This document shows positions 1-5,946 of a stretch of 5,946 bases of DNA, in pieces. The DNA comes from Rhodoferax sp. (GTDB lineage Bacteria > Pseudomonadota > Gammaproteobacteria > Burkholderiales > Burkholderiaceae). Where the stretch lies: assembly GCA_028292075.1 (NCBI GenBank), contig JAQGNA010000550.1, positions 1 through 5,946 on the forward strand, read 5' to 3'. A program made the translations under genes and the position numbers. Positions within the stretch are counted from its first letter, which is position 1; each line of letters opens with the position of its first letter. The notes below the pieces were generated by a model. It did no database searches. It saw only the letters and a list, made by a program, of their open reading frames with translations, and was not told the DNA's origin.

Positions 1-543
1 CGCGAGATCACCCTCGCCCTCATCACCTACAAGAGCCCGCTCGCAGCGGTGAGCTTTCCGCGCTTCATCAACACCACGACCGAGATGCAGGCGGCGGTGC
101 CGGCGGTCGAGATCACGCGGCTGTTGCGGATGGTCGGGGTGGGCACCGACGTGCTGCGCGGCTTCGGGGCTGTGCTGCTGCTTACCGCCGGCCTGAGCGT
201 GTTCATCGCGCTGTGGAACGCGGTGCGCGAGCGCCGCGCAGACCTCGCCATGCTGCGGATGCTCGGCGCACCGCCTGCCAAGGTGGCCGGGCTGGTGCTG
301 TCCGAGGCCTTGCTGCTGGCGGCGATGGCCACCGTGCTGGGCCTGCTCGGCGGGCATCTGCTGGCGGGGCTGGTGGGCACCTGGCTGCAGAACGAACGGT
401 CGCTGCCGCTCACGGGCTGGATCTGGCTGCCCTCGGAATGGTGGGTGCCCGCCATGGGCGGGCTGGTGGCGGTGCTGGCCGCCGCGCTGCCGGCCATCGA
501 AGCCTACCGGCTCGATGTGACCACACTGCTCAACAGCCGATGA
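1..543 (+). CDS. MacB/FtsX-type ABC transporter permease, C-terminal part (5' end outside window)
   Basis: The frame is open from base 1 to the TGA at 541-543, giving 180 residues with no start inside the window, so only the C-terminal part is present. It carries the typical FtsX-domain end: a membrane segment at about residues 54-75, a cytoplasmic coupling stretch with ERRADLAMLRMLGAP (about 78-92), a second membrane segment at about 95-123 and a third at about 147-168, followed by a short tail. The region before the first segment (KSP, then FPRFINTTTEMQAA and a PAxE-like stretch) resembles the permease of zinc-linked PA4065/ZrgC-type systems. Such permeases work with a MacB-like ATPase in the inner membrane and act on periplasmic cargo rather than forming a classical import channel. 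The small secreted protein and the DUF3299 gene downstream on the same strand support an operon. The metal link is inferred from family context only; the permease class is clear. Confidence 0.88.
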   Translation, partial: REITLALITYKSPLAAVSFPRFINTTTEMQAAVPAVEITRLLRMVGVGTDVLRGFGAVLLLTAGLSVFIALWNAVRERRADLAMLRMLGAPPAKVAGLVLSEALLLAAMATVLGLLGGHLLAGLVGTWLQNERSLPLTGWIWLPSEWWVPAMGGLVAVLAAALPAIEAYRLDVTTLLNSR

Positions 544-594
544 CATCGCCAGCGATTATTTTTCGATTCCATTCTTTGACTGAGCACAGACACC

Positions 595-858
595 ATGCCC
601 AATCTCTTGCGTCATCTTTTTAAAGCCGCCTCGGCCTTGCTGCTCGCCGTCACCTGCTGTGTCGCCACCATGGCCGCCGAGTCCGACAAGGACACGAAGG
701 AAGACATCGCACGCCACAGGGCCATGGCCGCCGCGCATGAATCGGCGGCAAAATGCCGTGAATCCGGCAAGGCCGAGGAACTGTGCCTGAAGGAATTGCA
801 GGCCGCCTGCAAGGGCCTCGCCATCGGCAAGTACTGCGGCATGAAGCATGAGCACTGA
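595..858 (+). CDS. Small secreted Cys/His-containing protein of unknown function
   Basis: This 87-aa protein does not match a family I can name. It has a clear Sec signal peptide: positive N-region (R6, K10), hydrophobic core (about 11-25) and an Ala-rich cleavage zone at about 26-28. The mature part of about 60 residues is charged and helical in character, with four cysteines at 54, 64, 72 and 81 (spacings of 9, 7 and 8 residues) and histidines at 41, 48, 85 and 87; it ends MKHEH. The even number of cysteines in a periplasmic protein suggests two disulfides or a metal site. The gene starts 51 bp after the permease stop and ends 55 bp before the DUF3299 start, so it is probably co-transcribed with both. 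No good Shine-Dalgarno sequence is visible, but an in-frame stop at 577-579 makes this the first usable ATG, and the signal peptide supports it. A role in metal binding is inference. Confidence 0.75.
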   Translation: MPNLLRHLFKAASALLLAVTCCVATMAAESDKDTKEDIARHRAMAAAHESAAKCRESGKAEELCLKELQAACKGLAIGKYCGMKHEH

Positions 859-903
859 ACCAGCGCCAACCCGCGGCGGTTCTGGTTGGTCCGGCACGCG
901 CAA

Positions 904-909
904 AGGAGA
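904..909 (+). promoter_or_regulatory. Ribosome binding site deciding the DUF3299 protein start
   Basis: AAGGAG (904-909) lies 4 bases before the ATG at 914. This favours 914 over the upstream in-frame ATG at 848, which overlaps the preceding gene's end and would put 22 hydrophilic residues ahead of the signal peptide. Confidence 0.75.
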
Positions 910-913
910 GCAC

Positions 914-1528
914 ATGACACCCCATTCGAAGTCGTTCCGGACGACAGCCGTCCCCGCAGCCGCACTGGCCCTGGCCGTGCTCGTGGGTGGGCCTGCCCAT
1001 TCGCAGGGCACGCAGGGCACGCAGGGCAAAGCGTCGCCCGCTCCCACTTCCGCGGTCGCGCCGGCTGCCAACACGGCGGCGCCTCCGCCGGGCAATGGCT
1101 TCGACCTGCCGGCCGGCACCGGCCCCGGCATCCACAGCCCCAACAGCCCGTTCGCTCCCCTGAAGGAGCGCGCGGACATCGTGCCCTGGTCGGTGCTGAC
1201 CGGCGTCAAGACCCGCAACGAGAAGAACAGGCTGCTGCCGGCGTTCGGCGCCAGCCAGCTCACGTTGCACCAGAAGGTGCAACGGGTGCAGGGCTTCATG
1301 GTGCCCCTCGATGCCAATGAAAAGCAGACGCACTTTCTGTTGACCTCGGTACCGCTCACCTGCGCGTTCTGCGTTCCCGGCGGACCCGAAAGCATGATCG
1401 AGGTGAAAGCCAAGACACCCGTGCGCTACAGCCTGGAGCCGGTCGTGGTCGAGGGCAAGTTCACCGTACTGCCGGACGATCCTTACGGCATGTACTACCG
1501 CGTGGTCGACGCCGTCGGCGTTCAGTAG
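914..1528 (+). CDS. Periplasmic DUF3299-family protein with CxxC motif
   Basis: The 204-aa product starts with a Sec signal peptide (hydrophobic core about 12-26, likely cleavage near residue 30 after AHS). A low-complexity Gln/Gly/Thr then Pro/Ala linker follows to about residue 60. The folded domain covers about 85-202: PWSVL at 91-95, GFMVPLD at 127-133, FLLTSVPLTCAFCVPGGP at 141-158 and GKFTV at 181-185. This order (Trp-containing start, GxxVPL strand, FLL strand, Cys-containing turn with Pro-Gly) is the DUF3299 pattern. C150 and C153 form a CxxC, which could bind metal or take part in thiol exchange; in other DUF3299 proteins I recall a single Cys in a CxHxP-like context there. DUF3299 genes recur beside MacB-like permeases in Zur-controlled zinc systems (PA4066-type), matching the permease upstream. 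The biochemical function of the family is not established. The start is set by a strong ribosome binding site just before it. Confidence 0.85.
   Translation: MTPHSKSFRTTAVPAAALALAVLVGGPAHSQGTQGTQGKASPAPTSAVAPAANTAAPPPGNGFDLPAGTGPGIHSPNSPFAPLKERADIVPWSVLTGVKTRNEKNRLLPAFGASQLTLHQKVQRVQGFMVPLDANEKQTHFLLTSVPLTCAFCVPGGPESMIEVKAKTPVRYSLEPVVVEGKFTVLPDDPYGMYYRVVDAVGVQ
1002..1028 (+). repeat. Three tandem 9-bp copies of CGCAGGGCA inside the DUF3299 gene
   Basis: Three identical 9-bp units run head to tail at 1002-1010, 1011-1019 and 1020-1028. They are in frame and encode a QGT-type repeat directly after the predicted signal peptide cleavage site, in the flexible linker. Copy number could vary by slippage without breaking the frame. 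Confidence 0.85.
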
Positions 1529-1563
1529 CCAATTCCCGGACGTCCCGTGGCCGCGGCCGCTGA

Positions 1564-1572
1564 TGTTGTAAT
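1564..1572 (+). promoter_or_regulatory. Putative extended -10 promoter of the PLP-enzyme gene
   Basis: TGT followed by TGTAAT (hexamer at 1567-1572) matches the extended -10 pattern TGnTATAAT at all but one base. No convincing -35 box sits 17 bp upstream, as is common for extended -10 promoters. Transcription would start near 1579, leaving a leader of about 16 bases that contains the ribosome binding site AAGGGA (1584-1589). The site lies in the 66-bp gap after the DUF3299 gene and suggests the PLP enzyme has its own transcription unit. Confidence 0.4.
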
Positions 1573-1594
1573 CTCATCCCTCTAAGGGAACAAC

Positions 1595-2827
1595 ATGGCA
1601 TCGCACGGATTCACCACCACCAACCTGCACACCGACAAGGCCTTCGGGGTCGAACACGGCGGCGTTCACAAGCCGATCCACACCTCGGTCCAGTACGGCT
1701 TCGACCGCGTGGAAGACCTCATCGGGGTGTTCCAGGGCACGCTGAAGGGCGCCTACAACTACGCCCGCCAGAGCACGCCCACCACGGCCGCGCTCGAGGC
1801 CAAGATCACCACCATGGAAGACGGCCTGGGCAGCATCTGTTTCGCGACCGGCATGGCGGCGATCACCGCGGTCTTTCTCACCTTGCTGCGGGCAGGCGAC
1901 CACCTTGTCGCGAGCAAATTCGTCTTCGGCAATACCAACAGCATCTTCGGCACGCTGCGTGACCTGGGCATCGAGGTGACCACGGTCGATGCCACCGACG
2001 CGGCGCAGGTAGAAGCCGCCGTGCGGACGAACACCCGCATGGTGTTCGTCGAAACCATTGCCAACCCCGGCACGCAGGTGCCTGACCTGGCCGGCATCGG
2101 CGCGTTGTGCCGCGCCAGGGGCCTGGTGTATGTGGTCGACAACACCATCACCTCGCCGCTGCTGTTCCGGCCGAAATCGGTGCACGCCAGCCTGGTGATC
2201 AACTCGCTGACCAAGACCATCGCAGGCCACGGCAGCGCCCTGGGCGGCGCGGTCACCGACACCGGCATGTTCGACTGGAGCGTTCATCCCAACATCTTCG
2301 CGGCCTACCGCAAGGGCGACGCCCGCCAATGGGGCCTGACGCAGATCCGCAAGAAGGGCCTGCGCGACATGGGCGGATCGCTCTCGTCGGAGCATGCGCA
2401 TGCCATCTCGGTCGGTTCGGAAACGCTGGCCCTGCGCGTGGCGCAGAGCAGCGCCACGGCGATGGCACTGGCGCAGTTTTTGGCACAGCATCCGGCGATC
2501 GTGAAGGTGCATTACCCGATGCTCGAGTCGCATCCTCAACACCGGTTCGCCAAGGCGCACTTTTCGGCGGGCTCGTGGTTGCTGTCGTTCGAGTTGCGTG
2601 ACGCCGACGACTGCATGGCTTTCGTCAACCGGCTGCAGATTCCGGTCAAGGCCACGGGCCTGGGCGACACCCGCACCCTGATCATTCCGGTGGCGCCCAC
2701 CATCTTCTGGGAAGCTGGCGCAGAGGTGCGCGCCGCCATGGGCATTGCCGACGGCATGATCCGCCTGTCGGTGGGCCTCGAAGACCAGGAAGACCTGCTG
2801 GCCGACTTCGCCCAGGCACTGGGCTGA
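1595..2827 (+). CDS. Cystathionine gamma-synthase/lyase family PLP-dependent enzyme
   Basis: This 410-aa protein has the full length of the Cys/Met-metabolism PLP family, cytosolic enzymes that make or break C-S bonds of homocysteine, cystathionine or methionine. Visible motifs are YARQSTPT at 56-63 (phosphate-binding Tyr and Arg from the neighbouring subunit), ATGMAAI at 84-90, VDNT with the PLP-pyridine Asp at 182, SLTK with the Schiff-base Lys at 207, GHG at 211-213, and RLSVGLED at 390-397 with the substrate-carboxylate Arg. Several usual positions differ: the ring-stacking Tyr of CYGG-type motifs is Phe (F111 in VFGNTN), GHSD reads GHGS, and RGLKTL reads VGSETL. There is also extra sequence of about 20 residues around 226-260 (PNIFAAYRKGDARQW region). 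These suggest a distinct subfamily, so the exact reaction (synthase, sulfhydrylase or lyase) cannot be assigned and no gene symbol is given. AAGGGA five bases before the ATG supports the start. Confidence 0.9.
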   Translation: MASHGFTTTNLHTDKAFGVEHGGVHKPIHTSVQYGFDRVEDLIGVFQGTLKGAYNYARQSTPTTAALEAKITTMEDGLGSICFATGMAAITAVFLTLLRAGDHLVASKFVFGNTNSIFGTLRDLGIEVTTVDATDAAQVEAAVRTNTRMVFVETIANPGTQVPDLAGIGALCRARGLVYVVDNTITSPLLFRPKSVHASLVINSLTKTIAGHGSALGGAVTDTGMFDWSVHPNIFAAYRKGDARQWGLTQIRKKGLRDMGGSLSSEHAHAISVGSETLALRVAQSSATAMALAQFLAQHPAIVKVHYPMLESHPQHRFAKAHFSAGSWLLSFELRDADDCMAFVNRLQIPVKATGLGDTRTLIIPVAPTIFWEAGAEVRAAMGIADGMIRLSVGLEDQEDLLADFAQALG

Positions 2828-2835
2828 CACGAGGC

Positions 2836-2867
2836 GCCACGCCGCCCGGCTCTCGGGGCGGGGTGGC
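2836..2867. terminator. GC-rich hairpin in the convergent gap, probable bidirectional terminator
   Basis: GCCAC (2836-2840) pairs with GTGGC (2863-2867); after one G-G mismatch (2841/2862), CCGCCC (2842-2847) pairs with GGGCGG (2856-2861), leaving an 8-base loop. The hairpin fills most of the 49-bp gap between the stops of two convergent genes. No T-run follows on either strand, so it is not a textbook intrinsic terminator, but position and stem strength fit transcription ending or 3' end protection for both genes. Confidence 0.5.
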
Positions 2868-2876
2868 AGCGGCAAA

Positions 2877-4094
2877 TCAGCCGGGCTGGCCGTCGGGCGC
2901 GAGCTTGAACGGGTTGCGCTGCTCCAGCGCTTCCATGTACTCCGAAATACCCTGGCCCTCGCGTTCGAGGAAGCGCTCCACCGCATCGGCAAATGCCGGA
3001 TGCGCCAGCCAGTGGGCGCTGGTCGTCTTCACCGGCAACAAGGCGCGTGCCATCTTGTGTTCGCCCTGCGCGCCGCCTTCGAAGCGGCGCACGCCGTGGT
3101 CGATGCACCAGGCCAGCGGCTGGTAGTAGCAGGCCTCGAAATGCAGGCAGTCGACGCGCTCCAGGGCGCCCCAGTAGCGGCCGTAGGCTACCTCTTGTGG
3201 GCTGCCGTCTGCCGCTGGCTGGCTGCCAAGGGCGACCAGGCTCGTCGCCACCGGCACGGCGCCCGCGGCCATGTGCCTTTCGGCCACGAACATGAGCCAG
3301 TTGTCGGGCATGGTGTCGGCCATGCGCTGAAAGAAGTCGCGGCTGAGGTAGGGCGCGTTGCCGTGCTCGTAGTAGGTGCGTTCATAGCAGCGATAGAAAA
3401 AGTCCCAATCCTTCGGCGTGATGTCGGCGCCGCGTGACCAGCGGAAACCGACGCTCGCCTCGGCCACCTTGCGCCGCTCCTGCCGGATCTTCTTGCGCTT
3501 CTCTTGCGTGAGGCTTGCCAGGAAGTCGTCGAAGCTGGTGAACGCCTGGCCTGCCGGATTCACGTTGGTCCAGTGGAACTGCACGGTGTGCCGCAACATC
3601 AGGCCGGCATCGCGCGCCGCCGCCACGTCGGCATCCGCGGCGAACAGCATGTGCAGGGACGACATGCCCTCCGCCTCGCAGATGGCAACCAGTGCCTTCA
3701 CCAGTGTTTCCCGCCCGGCCGCATCACGCGCCAGGAGCCGCGCGCCGGGCACCGGCGTGAACGGCGCAGCCACCAGCGCCTTGGGGTAGTAGGGCACGCG
3801 GTGCTGCTGGTAGGCATTGGCCCAAGCCCAGTCGAACACATATTCCCCGTAGGAATGGGCCTTGAGGTAGAGCGCGCAGGCCGCCTCGAGGTGCTTGCCA
3901 CGCCACAGCGTGACGAAGCGCGGGGTCCACCCCGTGTCGGGCGACGCACTGCCGCTCGCATGCATGGCAAGCAGGTATTCGTGGCGCATGAAAGGGCTGG
4001 GTTCGGCCTGTGCGGCGAGCAGGGCGTTCCAGTCGGCGGCATCGACCTCATCGGGCGCATTCAGCACCCGAATGACATAATCGTTCGAGGTCAT
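2877..4094 (-). CDS. DUF482/COG3146 GNAT-like N-acyltransferase (FemAB-like)
   Basis: With the start at 4094 the protein has 405 aa, close to family size. Conserved blocks are YLKAHSYGEYVFDWAWA at about 76-92, YYPK then PFTPVPGARLL at about 102-121, a basic EKRKKIRQERRK stretch at 198-209, the RTYYEHGNAPYL block at about 239-250, GRYWG at 305-309, LHFEACYYQ at about 317-325, and GAQGEHK at 341-347 followed by the PVKTTSAHW segment. These are hallmarks of the COG3146 family, cytoplasmic proteins with a doubled GNAT fold often labelled peptidoglycan biosynthesis or GNAT acyltransferase; the real substrate is unknown. The frame stays open to an ATG at 4223, but the extra 43 residues are Pro/Arg/His-rich and unlike the family. 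ATG at 4100 is an equally possible start two codons upstream; none of the three has a clear ribosome binding site. The gene diverges from nadE and converges with the PLP enzyme. Confidence 0.88.
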   Translation of the reverse strand: MTSNDYVIRVLNAPDEVDAADWNALLAAQAEPSPFMRHEYLLAMHASGSASPDTGWTPRFVTLWRGKHLEAACALYLKAHSYGEYVFDWAWANAYQQHRVPYYPKALVAAPFTPVPGARLLARDAAGRETLVKALVAICEAEGMSSLHMLFAADADVAAARDAGLMLRHTVQFHWTNVNPAGQAFTSFDDFLASLTQEKRKKIRQERRKVAEASVGFRWSRGADITPKDWDFFYRCYERTYYEHGNAPYLSRDFFQRMADTMPDNWLMFVAERHMAAGAVPVATSLVALGSQPAADGSPQEVAYGRYWGALERVDCLHFEACYYQPLAWCIDHGVRRFEGGAQGEHKMARALLPVKTTSAHWLAHPAFADAVERFLEREGQGISEYMEALEQRNPFKLAPDGQPG

Positions 4095-4217
4095 GGGCAT
4101 GCGCCGGACCGGGTGCCGCGGCAAGCCTGGCGGTGCCGGGCCAGGAGGCCCATGGCAGCTGTCACCGTGAAGTTGAAGGGCATGAAACGTGAGCCGTCGG
4201 GTTCGGTGGATGTTCTT

Positions 4218-4230
4218 CGGCATGATGCCG
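4218..4230. repeat. 13-bp perfect palindrome in the nadE/DUF482 divergent spacer
   Basis: CGGCAT-G-ATGCCG is a perfect dyad with 6-bp arms and one central base. It lies 33 bp before the upstream nadE ATG and 123 bp before the DUF482 start, so it could be an operator for a dimeric regulator. No such regulator is recognised, and the motif is short enough to arise by chance. Confidence 0.35.
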
Positions 4231-4233
4231 TGA

Positions 4234-4261
4234 AACCGGTGGCCCGCGGGCCTGCCGGGTT
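4234..4261 (+). repeat. GC-rich hairpin abutting the nadE start codon
   Basis: The core GGCCCGCGGGCC (4241-4252) is a perfect palindrome that folds as GGCC-CGCG-GGCC. Outside a small internal loop (T against TG), CCGG at 4236-4239 pairs with CCGG at 4255-4258, and AA (4234-4235) pairs with TT (4260-4261) past a bulged G. It ends two bases before the ATG at 4264, exactly where a ribosome binding site would lie. No T-run follows, so it is not a terminator of the usual type. It may lower translation from 4264 or mark that the real start is further in. Confidence 0.45.
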
Positions 4262-4263
4262 AA

Positions 4264-5946
4264 ATGTCTTCTCACTCCAAACCCGTCAAGAGCATGAAGC
4301 ACGATTTCAATTTTCATAATCTCTACAGCCACGACTTCGCGCGTGTCGCGGTAGGTATTCCGCGCTGTCTGGTGGCCGACCCCAAGTCCAACGCGGCCGA
4401 GACGGTGCGGCTGGCGGCCGAGGCCGATGCGGCGGGCGCGGTGCTCATCGTGTTCCCGGAACTCGGCCTTTCGGCGTACAGCTGCGACGACCTGTTCCAC
4501 CAGCGCGCCTTGCTTGACGCCTGCGAAGACGCATTGGCCACCGTGGTCACCGCATCGGAACAACTGGCCATCGTCATGGTGGTCGGGCTGCCGTTGCGCG
4601 TAGACCACCGGCTCTTCAATTGCGCCGTGGTGGTTCAGCGCGGGCGCATGCTGGGCATCGTGCCCAAGACCTATTTGCCAAACTACGGCGAGTTCTACGA
4701 GGCTCGCCAATTCAACCCGGCGGACCAGGCGGTGTCGTCGGAGATTGCGCTGTTGGGCCAGACGGTGCCGTTCGGTGCCGAGCTGATCTTCTCCGCCACC
4801 GACCTGCCGTTTTTCCGCTTTCACGTTGAGATCTGCGAAGACGTCTGGACGCCGATCCCGCCGTCCTCTTACGGCGCCATGGCCGGGGCCACGGTCCTGC
4901 TCAATCTGTCGGCGTCGAATGTGACCGTGGGCAAGGCCAGCTATCGGCGCCAGTTGGTGAGCCAGCAGTCGGCACGCTGCCTGGCGGCCTATCTTTATTC
5001 GTCGGCGGGGCAGGGCGAGTCGACCACCGACATGGCCTGGGACGGACAGGCGCTGATCTATGAGAACGGAGATTTCGTGGCCGAGTCGCCGCGGTTCTCC
5101 ATGCAGTCGCATACGCTCTACGGCGACATCGACCTGGAGCGTGTCTCCCGGGAGCGCATGCGGCAGACCAGCTTCGGGCAGTCCGTCAAACTGCACGCCG
5201 ACCGCGTGCGCTCGTTCCGCGACGTCGTGTTCACCACGGGCGTCTCGCGCCAGGCGGCCCTGCCGCTGTCGCGCCGGGTCGAGCGGTTTCCCTACGTGCC
5301 CGCGGACCATGCCCGGCGCGACGAGCGGTGCGAAGAGGTCTACAGCATCCAGGTGCAGGCGCTGGTGCAACGCATGAATTCGAGCGGCATCCGCAAGCTG
5401 GTGATCGGCGTGTCGGGCGGGCTCGACTCCACGCATGCGTTGCTGGTGTGCGCCAAGGCCATGGACCACCTCGGTCTGCCGCGCAGTCACATCCTCGGCT
5501 ACACCATGCCCGGGTTCGCCACCAGCGCCCGTACGCTCGACCAGGCCCGCAAGCTGATGGAAGCGGTAGGTTGCACAGCGCGGGAGATCGACATACGGCC
5601 AAGCTGCGAGCAGATGTTGAAGGACCTGGGCCATCCCTATGCCGACGGCAAGCCGGTGTACGACGTCACCTTCGAGAACGTGCAGGCTGGCGAGCGGACC
5701 AACCACCTGTTTCGGCTGGCGAACCACCAGGGTGCGCTGGTCGTCGGCACCGGCGACCTGAGCGAGCTGGCGCTAGGCTGGTGCACTTACGGCGTCGGCG
5801 ACCACATGTCGCACTACAACGTCAACGCCAGCGTGCCGAAGACGCTGATTCGCTACCTGGTGCGCTGGGTGGCCGAGAGCCGCCAGATCGGCGATGCCGG
5901 CCGCGACGTGGTGCTGGCGGTGCTCGGCACGGAAATCAGCCCCGAG
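4264..5946 (+). CDS. nadE: Glutamine-dependent NAD+ synthetase, 3' end outside window
   Basis: The frame is open from ATG 4264 to the window end (561 residues). The enzyme amidates deamido-NAD+ to NAD+ with ATP, taking ammonia from glutamine; it is the last step of NAD synthesis, in the cytosol. Residues 25 to about 290 form the nitrilase-fold glutaminase with its triad E66 ([10 protein letters not shown]), K135 ([14 protein letters not shown]) and C191 (EICEDVW). From about 355 comes the synthetase domain: ATP-binding SGGLDS at 384-389, [19 protein letters not shown], and [25 protein letters not shown] near the cut. It resembles the long form of about 680 aa (Mycobacterium tuberculosis NadE), so roughly 120 residues are missing on the right. 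An alternative start at ATG 4294 would remove 10 residues and brings the triad numbering closer to the M. tuberculosis enzyme; neither start has a good ribosome binding site. No NrtR-like operator is seen upstream. Confidence 0.95.
   Translation, partial: MSSHSKPVKSMKHDFNFHNLYSHDFARVAVGIPRCLVADPKSNAAETVRLAAEADAAGAVLIVFPELGLSAYSCDDLFHQRALLDACEDALATVVTASEQLAIVMVVGLPLRVDHRLFNCAVVVQRGRMLGIVPKTYLPNYGEFYEARQFNPADQAVSSEIALLGQTVPFGAELIFSATDLPFFRFHVEICEDVWTPIPPSSYGAMAGATVLLNLSASNVTVGKASYRRQLVSQQSARCLAAYLYSSAGQGESTTDMAWDGQALIYENGDFVAESPRFSMQSHTLYGDIDLERVSRERMRQTSFGQSVKLHADRVRSFRDVVFTTGVSRQAALPLSRRVERFPYVPADHARRDERCEEVYSIQVQALVQRMNSSGIRKLVIGVSGGLDSTHALLVCAKAMDHLGLPRSHILGYTMPGFATSARTLDQARKLMEAVGCTAREIDIRPSCEQMLKDLGHPYADGKPVYDVTFENVQAGERTNHLFRLANHQGALVVGTGDLSELALGWCTYGVGDHMSHYNVNASVPKTLIRYLVRWVAESRQIGDAGRDVVLAVLGTEISPE

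Noticed and set aside
537..566. Small dyad CGAT-GAC-ATCG followed by a T-rich stretch after the permease stop, as a terminator
   Set aside because: The stem has only four continuous pairs and the T-rich run is ten bases away, too weak for an intrinsic terminator; the next gene is likely in the same operon.
848..913. Upstream in-frame ATG extending the DUF3299 protein by 22 residues
   Set aside because: The ATG at 914 has a strong ribosome binding site and is followed directly by a proper signal peptide; the extension is hydrophilic and overlaps the previous gene.
556..1413. Minus-strand 285-codon open frame opposite the small protein and DUF3299 genes
   Set aside because: No family motif is visible, and both opposing genes have signal peptides and sensible starts.
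1538..1560. Short GC palindromes (GGACGTCC, GGCCGCGGCC, GCGGCCGC) after the DUF3299 gene
   Set aside because: They are short, overlap each other and form no stable stem with a usable loop; they are expected by chance at this GC content.
1574..2992. Minus-strand 472-codon open frame opposite the PLP enzyme
   Set aside because: It is rich in Arg, Gly, His and Ala with no recognisable motif, and lies antisense to a gene with clear family motifs; such frames are common in GC-rich coding DNA.
4182..4319. Possible 45-codon leader peptide overlapping the nadE start, preceded by GAAGGG
   Set aside because: The purine run is only one base from the ATG, the peptide has no run of regulatory codons, and the frame is the tail of a long shadow frame opposite the DUF482 gene.
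4314..4319. CATAAT as a -10 box for nadE
   Set aside because: It lies inside the nadE frame, has no -35 partner, and the next in-frame ATG would remove the catalytic Glu66.
4162..5727. Minus-strand 521-codon open frame opposite nadE
   Set aside because: It is antisense to the clear NAD synthetase frame with intact catalytic residues, and its composition (His/Arg/Gly/Val-rich) is that of a shadow frame.

Overview
The window looks like chromosomal DNA from a GC-rich betaproteobacterium, probably Comamonadaceae (Variovorax/Acidovorax-like). This is inferred from the high GC content, the codon usage and the protein flavour; no rRNA or other phylogenetic marker is present. It is densely coding, with five genes and no sign of mobile elements, tRNAs or CRISPR.

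Left part (1-1528, + strand): the 3' end of an operon. First comes the C-terminal part of a MacB/FtsX-type ABC transporter permease. It is followed by a small secreted protein of 87 aa with four cysteines in its mature part, and then by a periplasmic DUF3299 protein with a CxxC motif. A permease of this kind next to a DUF3299 protein resembles the Zur-regulated zinc systems ZrgABCDE (Vibrio) and PA4063-PA4066 (Pseudomonas aeruginosa). The ATPase, any DUF2796-like zinc-binding protein and the operon promoter would lie upstream of the window. The small Cys/His protein between permease and DUF3299 protein is the least explained element here.

Middle (1529-2876): a plausible extended -10 promoter precedes a monocistronic PLP-dependent enzyme of the cystathionine gamma-synthase/lyase superfamily (410 aa). 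It keeps the catalytic lysine but has several atypical active-site positions. A strong GC-rich hairpin sits in the 49-bp convergent gap after it and probably ends transcription from both sides.

Right part (2877-5946): a minus-strand DUF482/COG3146 GNAT-like acyltransferase and a plus-strand glutamine-dependent NAD+ synthetase (nadE, cut by the window end) diverge from a 169-bp spacer. The spacer holds a 13-bp palindrome and a GC-rich hairpin that ends two bases before the upstream nadE start codon.

Nothing in the window forces the view that these units work together: metal transport, sulfur amino acid metabolism, acyl transfer and NAD synthesis appear to be separate transcription units. The two very long minus-strand reading frames opposite the PLP enzyme and nadE are GC-driven shadows.
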